A model generated the notes under the pieces. It was not told the origin of the DNA, did not search any database, and was given only the letters and a program-made list of their open reading frames with translations. The translations under genes were made by a program, and so were the position numbers. From Anniella stebbinsi (Eukaryota > Chordata > Lepidosauria > Squamata > Anniellidae), in assembly GCA_029215795.1 (NCBI GenBank), contig JARDYH010000004.1:30818001-30882000 (forward strand): 64,000 bases of DNA, written 5' to 3'. The first letter of the stretch is position 1; each line of letters starts with the position of its first letter. Positions 9,019 through 20,345 of the stretch are shown piece after piece.

Positions 9019-10136
9019 AACACCACTGTCCACCCCTGACACCCACTGCTGTCTATACCTTGGTATGTTGGGGAAGGGACCTTACCCAGCCCTCCCCCTC
9101 AAACAAAACTCAACCCTGAGGTTGGCCCTGTTCTTAACTGATTTTTTTATAGCTGTTCAGAAGTATTTTCAATGGTATTCAAAGCCACTTCTTTAGTGTT
9201 TCAGGTTGAAGCCTATCTCTATCTCTGCAATCATTGATTGCCTAATTGGATATGATAGAAGTCAAATCATGGGTTAGATGAATTACACAATCAAAGGTGA
9301 TATCTCTGAGTTTAAGCTCCAGGCCTTCCAGCAGTTGGCTGACATTCAAAAACCCTCAAAACACAAGTTGTTGCGAAACTGGCCCCAAATTTGGGCAAAT
9401 CCCTGCCCCCTCCTTTGAAAATACCTGCAGGTGTTCAAAATCCAAGGCCTTGCATGCATAATGTTCTGCAAAGCACATACATTTCTTATGCAGGGGATAA
9501 TTTGCACACCAAATTCGCAGGGAAGTTGTGGGAAGTGAACACATGGAGATTGCCTTAAATTGCACCTGCTGTAGATTACTTTTGCAGCTTCTTTCAGTTA
9601 ACCCACCACCCCATACTCGCAAAAACAGGTGTAAGGTCTTAAGGGGCAATGAAATATTTCTGTTGAACAGGCATCAGCCTATTTCAACTCTTCACATACA
9701 TGACAAGTACATGCTAGAAACACACCCACTTCATTTATATAAGTGCAGGGTTTTCTTAATGATATGATCACTCAATTGTTGTCTCCAGTAGCTTAATTAA
9801 AACAAATGAGGGAGCACGCAGAAACAGTGTCTGTTGGACAATATCTTTATGATACCAATGCAATCATCAAACTGCTTACTCCAGAGGAATTATATTACAA
9901 TCAAAACAGCAAGTAAATGGCCTGTATAGCTCCCAGACCTTTAAGAAGTACTGCTCCAAAGGTAATACCAACAGATAAAACCTTTAATGAGAAAATGTTT
10001 TTTGGATACGAATAAACTTGTAAAAATGCTTCCAAAGAAGACACCTTTCCAAAAAATCAGAAGAAACAACCAGATTTTTAAAACTTTATAGTCATGGATC
10101 ACTCCTCCCCCAAACACTTTAAACCTGGCTTGTTTA
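9019..10136. other. Unassigned, no gene recognised
   Basis: Overlapping 97- and 79-codon frames on opposite strands around 9356-9767 show no domain. Confidence 0.5.
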
Positions 10137-10203
10137 CCCAGAGGTAACTCCCACTGAGTTCAAGGGACCTTACTTCTAGTAAAGCATGCATAGGATTGTA
10201 TTC
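10137..10203. mobile_element. Fragment of the GCAATCCTAT MITE family
   Basis: TAACTCCCACTGAGTTCAAGG, ACCTTACTTCTAGTAAAGC and ATGCATAGGATTG match the right half of the element at 15638-15796. Confidence 0.55.
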
Positions 10204-10429
10204 CTCATCAGTTACATTGTAAATTAGATCTTTAGAAAGTGCCCAAGAATAAATTATCTGAATTTTCCGAAGTGAAAACTTCTCCAAAGTTAGACAGAAC
10301 TGTGATATAATTGTGGACTATCATTTATTGATCACAATACAAAGAAATGCATATACAGATATGTAATGAGGTCTTCTTTCTTTCTTTTTGGAAGAACAGC
10401 TTTCCCCTCGCCTCACATAGAGCCTATCT

Positions 10430-10538
10430 ACACTACTGCTTTAAAACAGTTTATAACAGTTTTAAACCTGTCAATAACGGTTATTAACCAGTTTAAAACT
10501 GTTATAAACCGTTTTAAAGCAGTAATGTAGATAGGATC
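10430..10538. mobile_element. Palindromic MITE, family C copy 2
   Basis: GAGCCTATCTACACTACTGC to GCAGTAATGTAGATAGGATC with TTATAACAGTTTTAAACC and its mirror inside. Slightly more diverged than the 5173 copy; the flanking triplets (ATA, ACT) do not match. Confidence 0.8.
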
Positions 10539-10854
10539 ACTGTTAGCTTTAGGTGAATAATTCACTGATTCCAGTCAGTTGACAGGAATATCGGAGAACT
10601 GGTACAGGAGAAATTTGTTCCCATTGCCACCATGTTTCCTAATGCTCTCAACATTTGTAGGATAGGTAGGTGCTGTTTTCCTCATCGCTGTCCCCCATGC
10701 CAAGACTTTTTAATTTCTCCTTGTTCAGCTGTGAAAAGCCCAATTTGCAGAAGAACTCTTTGCATTTGATCTTCACTGTGCAATATGTAGTGGAGTGACA
10801 TGTACCTCTGAACTATTGTTTTTAAAGAGGGCATCTGAGAAATAATGTAAAATA

Positions 10855-10971
10855 GGCCAGATCTACACCAAGCAGGATATCCCTATGAAAGCAGTTTGAA
10901 AATGGCATATGGGCCCCAACAGTTGTCAGTACACGTCAAAACCATTAGAAAGCAGTAGTGTAGATCCTGCC
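10855..10971. mobile_element. PIF/Harbinger-type MITE, family D copy 2
   Basis: GGCCAGATCTACACCAAGCA to AGTGTAGATCCTGCC, flanked by ATA on both sides (10852-10854, 10972-10974). Internal GGGCCCCAACAGTTGTCAGT is diagnostic of the family. Confidence 0.8.
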
Positions 10972-11461
10972 ATAGAGGTGATAAAGGGTAATGTTTGAGC
11001 ACTGGACATAGGGATGGCATGCATTGCAGCACACAAAGGGGAATCCTCCATGTTATCCCTGAATAGTGATGGGAGGTAATAGTGGAGATTCCTCTCCCTT
11101 CACAGCAGTGAGCAAAGGGGAAGCCACATGGGGAAACCACCCCAGACCAGATGGAGAAATAGTGGATTGCACACACATAGCCCACAGGTTCCCTATTCCT
11201 GGGCCAAAGTTTTTGGGACTGGGTTGTTTTGGTTACTGGAGGGTATGGGGCATAATAGACATTTTTTAAATGGTGAATCATATGAAGAAGAGTAATTAGA
11301 GAATTCCCACCCCTCCCTAAAACTTTGGGGTCAAAGGAAGAACTGTTTCACATAACACAAAATTAACTGATAGAATCCAGTGGAGGCTACTGGTTTAGAT
11401 ACTTTAAAAACATAAATTGGACATATCAATAGGTCATAACTCCATTAGTGTGAGTTCTACT
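10972..11461. other. Unassigned, no gene recognised
   Basis: A 132-codon minus frame (10883-11281) overlaps the family D element and shows no domain. Confidence 0.45.
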
Positions 11462-11567
11462 AGGGTGCAATCCTATGCATGTTTAGACAGAAAAAAGTCC
11501 TGTGCTGGCTGGGGAATGCTTGAGTTGTAGGACTTTTTTCTGTCTAAACTTGCATAGGATTGCACAT
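11462..11567. mobile_element. Palindromic MITE, family B copy 1
   Basis: Left AGGGTGCAATCCTATGCATG with TTTAGACAGAAAAAAGTCCT; right AGGACTTTTTTCTGTCTAAA and GCATAGGATTGCAC. Arms of about 40 bp. A second copy, interrupted by a family A element, lies at 16331-16737. Confidence 0.75.
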
Positions 11568-13737
11568 TTAATGTCTATTATTTATTGTAGCTAAATAGAA
11601 CCTCCACATTCAGAGCTGGTATGTCTCTAAAATACCAGCTGCTGGGAGAATACAACAGAGGAGGACTGTTGCCTCCCTGCCCTGTTTCTGACAAAGAGCC
11701 ACTGAATTTCGAGTTTTGGTAGCATTGCCACTAAACAGTGGAGAAGAATCTGGCAGCTCTACCAATTGCGTTACTATGTGAGTGATGGAGAATGCGCATT
11801 TTGGTAGCTGGGCGATTGCAGATCACCTTTCTAGCCGAGCAAAATGTTGCCTTGTCTAAGGCCAGTGCTTTGTTGATGGCTCCAAGCTCCAACTCTTAGA
11901 GGCGACAGGCAGAAAGTTGGGACTGTCATCTCTAGGGATGCCACCTCTAGGGATAGCTCTTAGGTGAAATCTCACCTGCAATGTTTATTGAAAACACTTA
12001 GATTGTATACTGCATGTTCGAAGGAACACTTAAAAGAACAAACTTTGGAACAGATACAAAAGATGCTTCATGCACCTTTTCTCTCTCTCGCCATAAGCAC
12101 TGGAGACTGATGAGCACAATAGCCTGTCTGAGTTTTCAGCAAATTACAGGTGTTTAAGCAGACCAGGCTGAAAGGTAGGCTGAGAGATAATTGCCATTTT
12201 CTATCCCTCAAGGTTTTTTTGCGGCTGCAGTGATTCCTCCTTGAACTTGTCTGCAGTGCTTGTCGGCTGATGCTATGATTTGTAGGATTGGGTCACCCCA
12301 AAAGCTTGTCAGGCAGGTTTGTAAACTTAGCTGGGGCTGTGATGATATAACTGGATGGCTGGTAGGCCAAGGCTTGTTCAAAGGCAGTGCAAGTGGTACA
12401 AGAGTGCATTTCCCCTGCAGTCTCCAAAAGCCTGATCTATATCGCCCCTTATACCCATGTAAATTGAGAGTTACCACTGTGAGGAAGAGACTAATTAATT
12501 CAGGCTTCTGAGTGTACCTAATGTGACTCACATGCCAAAAAATTATCAAAAGCTTAATGTTACGTCTTCTATTCCCTTCTCAGTGAACAGCATAAGATAA
12601 GCTTTAGCTTTCCTTTTTAATGGGCTTTGGCCAATAGATCATGGTTTTATTTAGTGCTGTGCCGAAAAATTCTCCTTTGAAAATTTCGACCATTCTGAAT
12701 CAATCTGATAGAAAAGAAATTGCTTTTGAAAAGAAATTCAAAGGACAAATTCTCCTGGGTTTGGTTCAGGGTTCTTGTGCATACCTTACTTATGAGATGG
12801 CTGAAGAGTGTGTATGGTTGTCCTGTCTGTACAATCATTTCTGTGACAGCCTGTAGCCTTCTTGGCTTCCCGCACTTCCTGACCCGGGGAAGACATTGTG
12901 AATTTTATTTCCCCCACAGGGCCTTGTCAGACCAGGAAGTGCAGGCAGCCTGGGAAACTATAGAGCAATGGTAAAATATGTAATAGTAAGAAAAATATAG
13001 GCACTACATTCAGCCCCCTCACAGTGATTAGTTAAGGTCAAAAACACCACCGACACACATTCAAAATAAATTATGAAATGACCTGAGAATGAGGCAAAAA
13101 AATGGAAGCCTCTTTCTTGGGGAAAGAAAAGTTTCAGGAAATTCTTAAAACATTTCTTTTCTTATCTTCTAAAAATAAAAGGCCACTCTTCAGAATGTTC
13201 TCCACATTTTCTTCACCATTATTTTTTGTGGTGGCTGCATCCCCCTCAATGCCCTGGAGTGATGCTAAGTATATGGGGCATTGTGGAGGATGCAAAATGG
13301 GGGCAGGATGCCAACACAGTTGATGCTGTTGCCACTTGCAGTGGCTGTGCAAAAATAATAATAATGAACAAACCTAAAAGCCTTAGGGAAGCGAAAGAAG
13401 CTGTTCTGTAACCCTTGCCAATAGTGATGCCTACCTGTGAGAAATTGTTGGAGAATTTATCCTCCCCCTGGAGAAATTTGGTGAAATTATCTCCCCAATT
13501 TCTCTACCCACAAATAAGTTGGAGAATTTTGAGAGGCCACTTGCACACAGCTCTAGTTTTATTGCACATTTTGGTAGCTTCTGTGTTAAGCTTTTTGCTA
13601 TGATTGTGCTCTTGAAAATCAGGACTGTCTTTTGTAGAAGCTGCTAGCAGAAGGAGAAGCAGCAGTTTCACTGAAGGTGTACCTTGGGTTAAAATTGAAC
13701 CAGAGCTTAGGCCTTCTATGCCACCCTTCCATTATAT
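11568..13737. other. Unassigned, no gene recognised
   Basis: Contains two weak inverted repeats: CCCGCACTTCCTG / CAGGAAGTGC (12870-12945) and GCATCCCCCTCAATGCCCTG / GGGGCATTGTGGAGGATGC (13236-13297). Frames of 60-113 codons on both strands carry no domain. Confidence 0.45.
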
Positions 13738-13838
13738 CCGGTGCACTCCAGATATTTTGAACTTCAACACCCGTCCATCCCAGCAAGCATGGCCAATTAT
13801 CAATAATTTTTGGAAGGTACCAAGTTGGGGAAGGCTGT
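13738..13838. mobile_element. Short hAT-like MITE (CTCCAGATGTTTTG family)
   Basis: CACTCCAGATATTTTGAAC, CTTCAACACCCGTCCATCCC and AGCAAGCATGGCCAAT followed by GTTGGGGAAGGCTG. Same family as 25372-25498, 38985-39120, 51735-51805 and 60110-60190. Confidence 0.5.
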
Positions 13839-14464
13839 TCTTTGCAAAGGGTCAGTCAAGGATGTGTGTATTTGGTGCTACAAATAACTAAATTTCAGTG
13901 CCCAATATATCAGGGGCTGGCAACCCCATGCTTGTGGTCACGCAGGCATCCCCTGGCCCCTGGGTGCACTCACCAGAACCTTGGATGTGTTCACTACCAC
14001 CCTCACGGATTCCTCCTCTCCCCACCATGATCACCTTCATCCCCCTCCTCCACCTGTGATTTCCTTCTTGCCAACATGCTCATTCTTCCTGTTCCTCCTC
14101 CCTGCCTGAGATTTCCTCCTCCTCCCTCCCTGCCCAGCTGCCACAATACTCACTTCCTCCTCCTTCCTTCTTCCTCATTAGGGTGGCAGGGGGAGGAAAT
14201 TGACATCAGTGTTAGGGAGAAGGAGGAGGAAATCTCAGGCAGGGGAAAGAAGAAGAAGAGAGGATCCAACAAAAGTAGGGCAAGAAAAAAAGAAGACCTC
14301 AAATATATATGTCCACAGGACAAAAGCACCCTCACCCTGAATAAAAAAATCCCAAAAGGTTGCCTTCCATTCATTGTCCTTCCCTTTTACAGGACAGAAT
14401 TCCATGGTTGCATGGGTTATTCCTTATCAGTTACTGGTAGGTTAAAACACCCTAATGTTTAGAG
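13839..14464. other. Unassigned pyrimidine-rich then purine-rich region with hairpin
   Basis: CCTGCCTGAGATTTCCTCCT at 14101-14120 is mirrored by AGGAGGAAATCTCAGGCAGG near 14224-14243, giving a hairpin with arms of about 23-28 bp. The 128-codon plus frame here (14076-14462) follows this low-complexity DNA and is not a credible gene. Confidence 0.5.
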
Positions 14465-14780
14465 TAGGGTGACCATATGAAAAGGAGGGCAGGACTCCTG
14501 TATAACAGTTGTACAGAAAAGGGAATTTCAGCAGGTGTCAATTGTATGGATACAGCACCTGGTGAAATTCCCTCTTCATCATATTAGTTAAAGCTGCAAG
14601 AGCCCTTCTCTCTTGACCAGATACAAAAGAGGGCAGGGCTCCTGCAGCTTTAATTGTCGTGATGAAGAGTGAATTCCACCAGGTGCTGTATGCATGCAAA
14701 TGACACCTGCTGAAATTCCCTTTTCTATGCAACTGTTAAAGCTACAGGAGCCTTGTCCTCCTTTTCATATAGTCACCCTA
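14465..14780. mobile_element. hAT-type fold-back MITE, family A copy 3
   Basis: TAGGGTGACCATATG to CATATAGTCACCCTA, 316 bp, with the characteristic CACCTGGTGAAATTCCCTCT and its mirror. Flanks GTTTAGAG and GTAGAGTA are similar but offset, so the target duplication is not clean. Confidence 0.85.
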
Positions 14781-15637
14781 GTAGAGTATAAGATGTAGCT
14801 TATTATTTAGGAACAGTCAGAATAATGGCTGTGATGGGGAAATACAACCCAGATAGATGTGCAGAGCAATCCTGTGGATGTTAAGCATGCATTTGCCCTG
14901 GGTACATACAGGGGTGTATATAGCGGGGCTGGGGTTATTTCTTACAGAAAAGGGAACAAATGGGCGAATGGAGCAAAATGTACCCCACTTCTCCCACCTT
15001 AGCTTCCTGTACTCTGCAACTTTTAAGCTTGGTTATAATACCTGAAATTTGCCTGGAATGGATACAAAAGCTCAAAGCTGTGGAGCATAGTGAGGTAAGG
15101 TAGATGAGAGGGTGAGCTTCATTCCCCTTTCTGCTCTTTCTTGGGTAAAAAGTAGATTTTTACACACACACACACACTTTATATGAGAACAGGGAAAACA
15201 TGTGCCTAAGACACACATGATTGCCCTGTCACATTGAGTTTGGCTCTCTTATGCTCTATCACCTGGTTTCTACAGGAATAGGGCAGGCAGGTGAATACAT
15301 TAATAGACAGTTTTTTCTTTCCCTGAAATGTAGACAGGCTAAAGTAACTGATATGCTGTCAATTCCCAGCAGGGAAAACCTAATGGTCACATAACCCATG
15401 CCTACTGAAATGAATGGATTATACTTGATCCTGCTTTTGACATGTTATAGGAAGGGCCAGTTTGTTTGTGTGTTTGTTTATCAATTCGTTTAATTTGTGT
15501 ACTGCCCTAAAAAAAAAGTTCTCCAGATAACTCATGTAATAAAACAGGTTAATAATAAGAAATACAATAATAAAAATCCAAAAAAAAAGTGCAATTTGAT
15601 GCACCATAAAAAGTTTTGATGAGAGCAAGTCACCTTC
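14781..15637. other. Unassigned, no gene recognised
   Basis: Short (AC)n run at 15162-15177. No coding signal. Confidence 0.5.
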
Positions 15638-15796
15638 AGCTGCAATCCTATATACACTTACCTGGAAGTAAATTTCACTGAATTGAACTCAATGGGTCTT
15701 ACTTCTGAGTAGATGTATGCATGCCTACTCGGAAGTAGGACCCATTGTGTTTAATGAGCTTTCCTTCTGGGAAAGTATGTACAGGATTGCAGCAGA
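15638..15796. mobile_element. Palindromic MITE (GCTGCAATCCTAT family)
   Basis: CAGCTGCAATCCTATATACA and TTACCTGGAAGTAA on the left; ACTCGGAAGTAGG, CATTGTGTTTAATG and ACAGGATTGCAG on the right. The core ACTCAATGGGTCTTACTTCT is a repeat common in squamate genomes. No clean target duplication. Confidence 0.65.
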
Positions 15797-16330
15797 AGGC
15801 TTCGATTGTACTGTTAATCTTTTGTCCTCATTTTACTCCCTTACCAGTAGGGATGGGAGAAACAGGCATGCTTGAACTAGCTAAGATTCCCTGAACTCCA
15901 CTTTGAAGCTTGGTTTGCCTCACTCCCATTTTTGTTTGTGACCTGTTTGTTTGTTTGTTTTTAATGGGAAAAGTGTGAATTTTGAATGGGGAAAGTCTGC
16001 ATTTCCATGCATGTTTTTCAAATATGTGCACTTTCCCCATTGACTAAAGCATGAAAATTCTTTTTTAAAGTGTATTTTAAAGTAATAATAATAATAATAA
16101 TAATAATAATATAAAACTTTTTTTACATGCAATTGCAAGTTAATGGATGTGTAAGTCCCCCCCCCCCCCAATGCAACTGCTTTCTTGTCCATGTTTGGGG
16201 TTGCCAATGGGGCTCTTTGGATCTTAGAGGCTTGATCCCAAGAAAAAGGAAATTAATTGTAAGAAAGACTTTGATCGACATCTAGGCCTCTGTGTGTTAG
16301 CTCTTTAATACCTCAACCGTGTTCTTTTAA
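15797..16330. other. Unassigned with (AAT)n and C-tract
   Basis: TAGGGATGGGAG at 15848 resembles a family F/N end but no partner was found. (AAT)n at 16082-16111 and a run of about 12 C at 16157-16169. No gene recognised. Confidence 0.45.
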
Positions 16331-16737
16331 GGTTTATTCCTATGCATGTTCAACAGAAAAAAGGCCTACAAGTCTCAGCATGCTCTAGCCAGCATGGCTG
16401 GCTCGGTTATATTGGGAGTCCTAGGCTATGGTTACCATATGGAAAGGAGGACAAGGCTCCTGTATCTTTAACAGTTGTACAGAAAATGGAATTTCAGCAG
16501 GTGTCATTTGTATGCATGCAGCAACTGGTGAAATTCCCTGTCCTCTTTTGTATCTGGTCACTCTAGTATAGCTCCTGCAGCTTTAACTGTTGTGATGAAG
16601 AGGGAATTTCACCAGGTGCTGCATGCATACAAATGACACCTGCTAAAATTCCCTTTTCTATGCCCTAGTTTCCTTTTCATATGGTCACCCTATGTTAGGC
16701 CATTTTTCTGTCTAAACATGCATAGGATTGCACCCTT
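16331..16737. mobile_element. Family B MITE copy 2, split by a family A insertion
   Basis: Left part TTCCTATGCATGTT..CAACAGAAAAAAGGCC (16331-16426) and right part GGCCATTTTTCTGTCTAAAC..GCATAGGATTGCACCC (16693-16737) together form one family B palindrome. The separating 266 bp is a complete family A element, so B is older than A here. Confidence 0.75.
16427..16692. mobile_element. hAT-type MITE, family A copy 4, nested in family B
   Basis: TATGGTTACCATATGG to CATATGGTCACCCTA. Flanks TCCTAGGC (16419-16426) and TGTTAGGC (16693-16700) match at 6 of 8. The left arm has lost part of the TTCATCACAACAGTTAAAG block. The loop is in the opposite orientation to copy 1. Confidence 0.85.
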
Positions 16738-16984
16738 AACCACCCAAGCCAATGGAACATGGCGGCAAGGGGTGTTCCATCAAGCAAGAGTTGGTTACAC
16801 ATTAAAGGCAAGGGCTACATATGTGAAAGAATCTGATACACGAGGTGCCTCGTAAAGCTTAAGAAAACAACAATAAGGATTGAGCGAAAGGAAAAGAAAA
16901 GAACCTACTTAAATTCCCTAAGTTGGTTATTGTATACATCACTGATGATGATTCACTGTCTGGCTTTCACTTTGTTCAGCTCCG

Positions 16985-17245
16985 TTGGCAGACAGGGTGT
17001 CTCTTCACAGCTGACTATAGACCGACCGTGTCAGTCCTACCTTCACCAGGAGGCTTTTTCGCTCTGCTTATTGTCTCTGCTGTGCAACAGGCACACATCT
17101 TTTTAATTAGCCTTTTAAATTATGTAGCTGTTTGAATGTTTTACTGATTTTAATGTCTGTGTTTTCACTGTGTTAAGGTTTTAGCATTTCAAATGGTTAT
17201 ACACTGCCTTGATGGCTTTTTAGCAAATAAGACGGTATATACTGT
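16985..17245 (+). mobile_element. Degraded L2-like LINE 3' region
   Basis: A T-rich 3' UTR pattern (AATTATGTAGCTG, GTTTTACTGATTTTAATG) ending in ACACTGCCTTGATGGCTTTT and CGGTATATAC resembles the closing segment of L2 tails. Highly diverged. Confidence 0.4.
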
Positions 17246-17361
17246 GATGTTCTACTGTTTGAAGTTGTAAATATATTGCAAAGTTTATTGTTTGTGATAT
17301 GCATTTGTTTATATCTTTAAAAGGAAGTAATGATAATAACAAGTAAATAATTAGGCCGAAA

Positions 17362-17833
17362 TGTACTTACTGTTTGTAGTTAAAGGTCTAGGTAAGTATG
17401 GAGTGCCTGGATTGGCTTGCTGTGTGCCTGAATGGAAAGTGAGTGCTGATTGGCTAGTTGTTTACAGTGCCTGGGTTGGTTGGTTGTGTAAGTGTGGGAG
17501 GAGCTAGAGAGCGAGTGGAGTGTATATATATATGTCTGACAGAGAGAACTGACAGGTTGATTGGGGGAAGATTTGAGGGGGATTTTTGAGAGCGATGTTG
17601 AAAGAGATTTGAGAATTGAGAGATTGAGATAAGATTTTAGAGCATAGATTAAATAAGGAACAGTTTGTTAAAGTATAAGAGTTCTGACAGAAACCATTAA
17701 GCATTGAAACTTTGTAACCGATACGCAATTGAACTGAAGTACCCATTAAGCTTGTTGACATGCAATTTCTTATTAATAAATTCTTGTTAATTCTATCTAC
17801 TGGTGTGGTCTGTGGGTGTACCTGAGAAGGTAC
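17362..17833 (+). mobile_element. Candidate LTR of a retroelement, with adjacent primer-binding-site-like start
   Basis: Imperfect terminal inverted repeat (TGTACTT at 17362; AAGGTAC ending 17833). Inside, in LTR order: two ATTGGCT CCAAT-type boxes (about 17412 and 17450), a TATA box (TATATATATAT near 17523), then AATAAATTCTTG (17775) as poly(A) signal and GTGTGGTCTGTGGGTGT as GT-rich element. Immediately after comes TGGTGGCAGCAG, beginning TGG as tRNA primer sites do. No gag/pol was found: beyond about 17930 the sequence looks unrelated. It would be a 5' LTR with a short leader stub. A minus-strand frame over it is antisense noise. Confidence 0.4.
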
Positions 17834-17939
17834 TGGTGGCAGCAGAACAAAGAAGTTATCTGGAGGTAAGGTTGTAGTGCTGTAGGGCCTAAATATTAAA
17901 GGCAAGGTGGGCAGCAGCAGCAAGTGATTGAGGATAACC

Positions 17940-18157
17940 TCACATATACATATTACTAAGAAACAAACAAACAAAACTCAACACAACAAGCAAACAGACT
18001 CCAGGAAATTTTCTCTTCCCATTCCACATTCAAGAAGGACAAGATGCTGCCTCCTCCACCCCACAGTCAATGTTCACACAGCTTTCTCTTTCCACCCAGC
18101 CCAGCATTTGCTGCCTGAGGCAGCTGCCTCAGCTTGCTTTCTTCACTATTTAAGACA
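17940..18157. other. Unassigned, no gene recognised
   Basis: Unique-looking sequence between the LTR candidate and the next MITE. Confidence 0.4.
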
Positions 18158-18335
18158 TTGACCTGTTCAGATGACATGCGAAGAGATGGTAGTTAAGCTT
18201 TATGAGATAAGCATTTTGGTTTAGCATGTCGTGTGAACCACTCCTAACTGTGGTGGCTACATAACCACGGTTTAGACATGCTGCAAAAGGGTTAGTGACC
18301 TTACCATGGGTTAGCATGTTGTCTGAACTGGCCCA
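18158..18335. mobile_element. Palindromic MITE, family J copy 1 (CTGTTCAGATGACA ends)
   Basis: ACCTGTTCAGATGACATGC on the left, GCATGTTGTCTGAACTGGCC on the right, with CTAACTGTGGTGGCTACATA and CATAACCACGGTT inside. The word CATTG adjoins both ends. The second copy at 36344 has a clean 3-bp duplication. Confidence 0.65.
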
Positions 18336-18339
18336 TTGT

Positions 18340-18342
<3 letters not shown>

Positions 18343-18386
<44 letters not shown>
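18343..18386 (+). repeat. (GA)n microsatellite
   Basis: About 22 GA units. Confidence 0.95.
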
Positions 18387-18389
<3 letters not shown>

Positions 18390-18392
<3 letters not shown>

Positions 18393-19339
18393 TGTAAGAG
18401 ATAATTCAAAAGAAAACAAATGAACACCAATAGCACATCCAGTTTATAAATTTATAGTTCCCTCACTGAGGTTTGGTCTGTTCCTTATTGGTACTGGCTC
18501 AGCTTATAAGGCGTAATGTAGCATTCTCTTATATGTGACTAAAGCTGGTGTTGTATACCAAAAAACTTTCCCATATTGAAATCTGTTTATTTTTAAAACA
18601 TCTATAAAATTTGTAAATTTATAAACTGTAGGGTATCTATACACCCTGTTGATATTGTCATGGCTGCACAGTAGCGTTGTGTTTTTTATATGACACAGCC
18701 AGCAACTCGCAGCCAAGATGGGCTTCCCCCATTCCAAATTGCACCTTTTGAAAGTGTCAATTTATTGCAACGTTTCCCTTTATTCCGAGGTCACCATATT
18801 GTTTCTTGTGTCAGTGGTGGCCTCAGTTTGGGTTATCCAAGTGGGCAGAGCTCTAGGCTTATCAGGTAAGCGCGGGAAGACAGGGCAGGGGGTGGGCTTG
18901 ACAAGCCAAATGGATGCTGTTGCTGCAGTTTTTTTTCTGGCCAGATAGTGCACACTCCCTCTTGACATCTAACTTTATTGTTTCCATCTCACAGCAGCGA
19001 TGCTAAGGGGCTTTGAAGAATCACAGCGTTGTATAAACACCCCCTTGGATGCACTACTGGTGGTCATTTGTTTTGGAGTGCTTTTTCATATGTATTGCAT
19101 TGCCTGCATATTGGTTGATTCATTCAGTTGCTTGAGTTGCCATCTCTCCCTTCACTTATCCTGCCTCTGTGCCTTCAGCAGCAGCTTGCCTTGCAGAAAA
19201 TAAGGCCAGCTTTATCTAGCATGCACACTCCCTGCAAGTTGATATTAAAAACTCAGAGGTGGGACATGTAATAAAACTGCCAGTGGCAGCAGAGTTGTTG
19301 CAGAGTTCTCCTGAAAATCAAGCTGTAACCCCACTTGTA
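18390..19339. other. Unassigned, no gene recognised
   Basis: Frames of 60-77 codons on both strands; none shows a domain or splice context. Confidence 0.45.
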
Positions 19340-19556
19340 AGAGCCTGTTGTGGTGTAGTGGTTAGAGTGTTAGTCTGGGAGTCGGGAGATCCAGATTCCA
19401 GTCCCCACTTGGCCATGAAGCTCACTGGGTGACTTTGGGCCACTCACTGACTCTTAGCCTAACCTTCCTCCCAGGGTTATTGTGAAGGTAAAAATGGAAA
19501 GGTGTCTTGGGTTCCTTGCAAGAAGGAAAAAGGTGGGATATAAATGTAATAATAAG
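19340..19556 (+). mobile_element. tRNA-derived SINE
   Basis: RNA polymerase III A-box-like TGGTGTAGTGGTTAGAG (about 19350) and B-box-like GATTCCAGTCC (about 19394), followed by the conserved body GGGTGACTTTGGGCCACTCA, CTAACCTTCCTCCCAGGGTT, and the end GGTGGGATATAAATGTAATA. This is the common squamate tRNA-derived SINE layout. Same family as 45211-45526 on the other strand. Confidence 0.8.
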
Positions 19557-19561
19557 AGAAA

Positions 19562-20345
19562 AGAACATAAGAAGAGCCATGCTGAATCAGACCAAGGGTC
19601 CATCTAATCCAGCATTCTGTTGACACAGTAGCCAACCAGGTGCCCATGGGAAACCATCAAGCAGGACATGAGTACAACAGCACCCTTCCACCCATATTCC
19701 CCAGCAACTGATGTACATAGACATACTGCCTCTGAAACTGGAGTTAGCCTATGGCCATCAGGGCTAGTAGTCATTGATATAGTTATCCTCCACGAATCTG
19801 TCTAACCTCCTTTTAAAGTCATCGAATTGGTGGCCATCACTACATCTTGTGAGAGTGAAGTCCATAATGTAACTATGCTCTATGTGAAGAAGTACTTTCT
19901 TTTACCTGCCCCAAATCTCCCACTAATCAGTGTCATGGGATGACACATCTACCCACTTTCTCTGCACCACGCATGATTTTATACACCTCTAATATGTTCC
20001 CTCTTACTCAACTTTTCTCCAACCTAAGAATCCCAGCTGTTGTAACCCTCCCTAATAGGGCAGTTGCTCCAGCCCTTGATCATTGTAGTTGCCCCTTTCT
20101 GCACTTTTTCCAGCTCTACATTAGCCTTTTCTCGGTGTGGTGACCAGCATTGTACACAGTATTTTAAGTGTGGCCACACCATATATTTGCATAAGGGCAG
20201 TGTGACCCTAACAGTTTTATTCTCAACTCTGTTCCTAATTATGTCTAACATGGAATGCGCCTTTTCACGGCAGCCACACACTGGGCTGACATGTTCTTTG
20301 AGCTGTCCACCTCAACCCCAAGGTTTCTTTCTTGGTCAATCACTG
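19562..20345 (-). mobile_element. CR1/L3-type LINE 3' region (ORF2 C-terminus plus 3' UTR)
   Basis: Minus-strand element: the frame at 20281-20024 includes VWPHLKYCVQCWSP and ELEKVQKGATTMIKG, the conserved C-terminal reverse-transcriptase segment of CR1 LINEs. The remainder down to 19562 is the degraded ORF end and 3' UTR, closing at the CTTATGTTCTT terminus (plus strand AAGAACATAAG at 19562). Frameshifts and stops break the frame. 5'-truncated and inactive. Confidence 0.85.
20024..20281 (-). pseudogene. CR1 LINE ORF2 C-terminal fragment
   Basis: 85-codon open remnant of the reverse-transcriptase ORF of the surrounding CR1 element. Residues 31-71 carry the motif described for CR1 (PHL-YCVQ-WSPH, then LEKVQ-GAT-MIKG). 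The start Met is not the native start: the real ORF begins kilobases upstream and is missing. Non-functional. Confidence 0.75.

Noticed and set aside
14076..14462. 128-codon plus frame
   Set aside because: Follows TC-rich then GA-rich low-complexity DNA forming a hairpin.
17504..17974. 156-codon minus-strand frame
   Set aside because: Antisense to the LTR-like signals; composition is that of AT-rich noise.
19340..19556. Functional tRNA gene
   Set aside because: A and B boxes belong to a SINE with a conserved non-tRNA body and tail; no cloverleaf 3' half is present.
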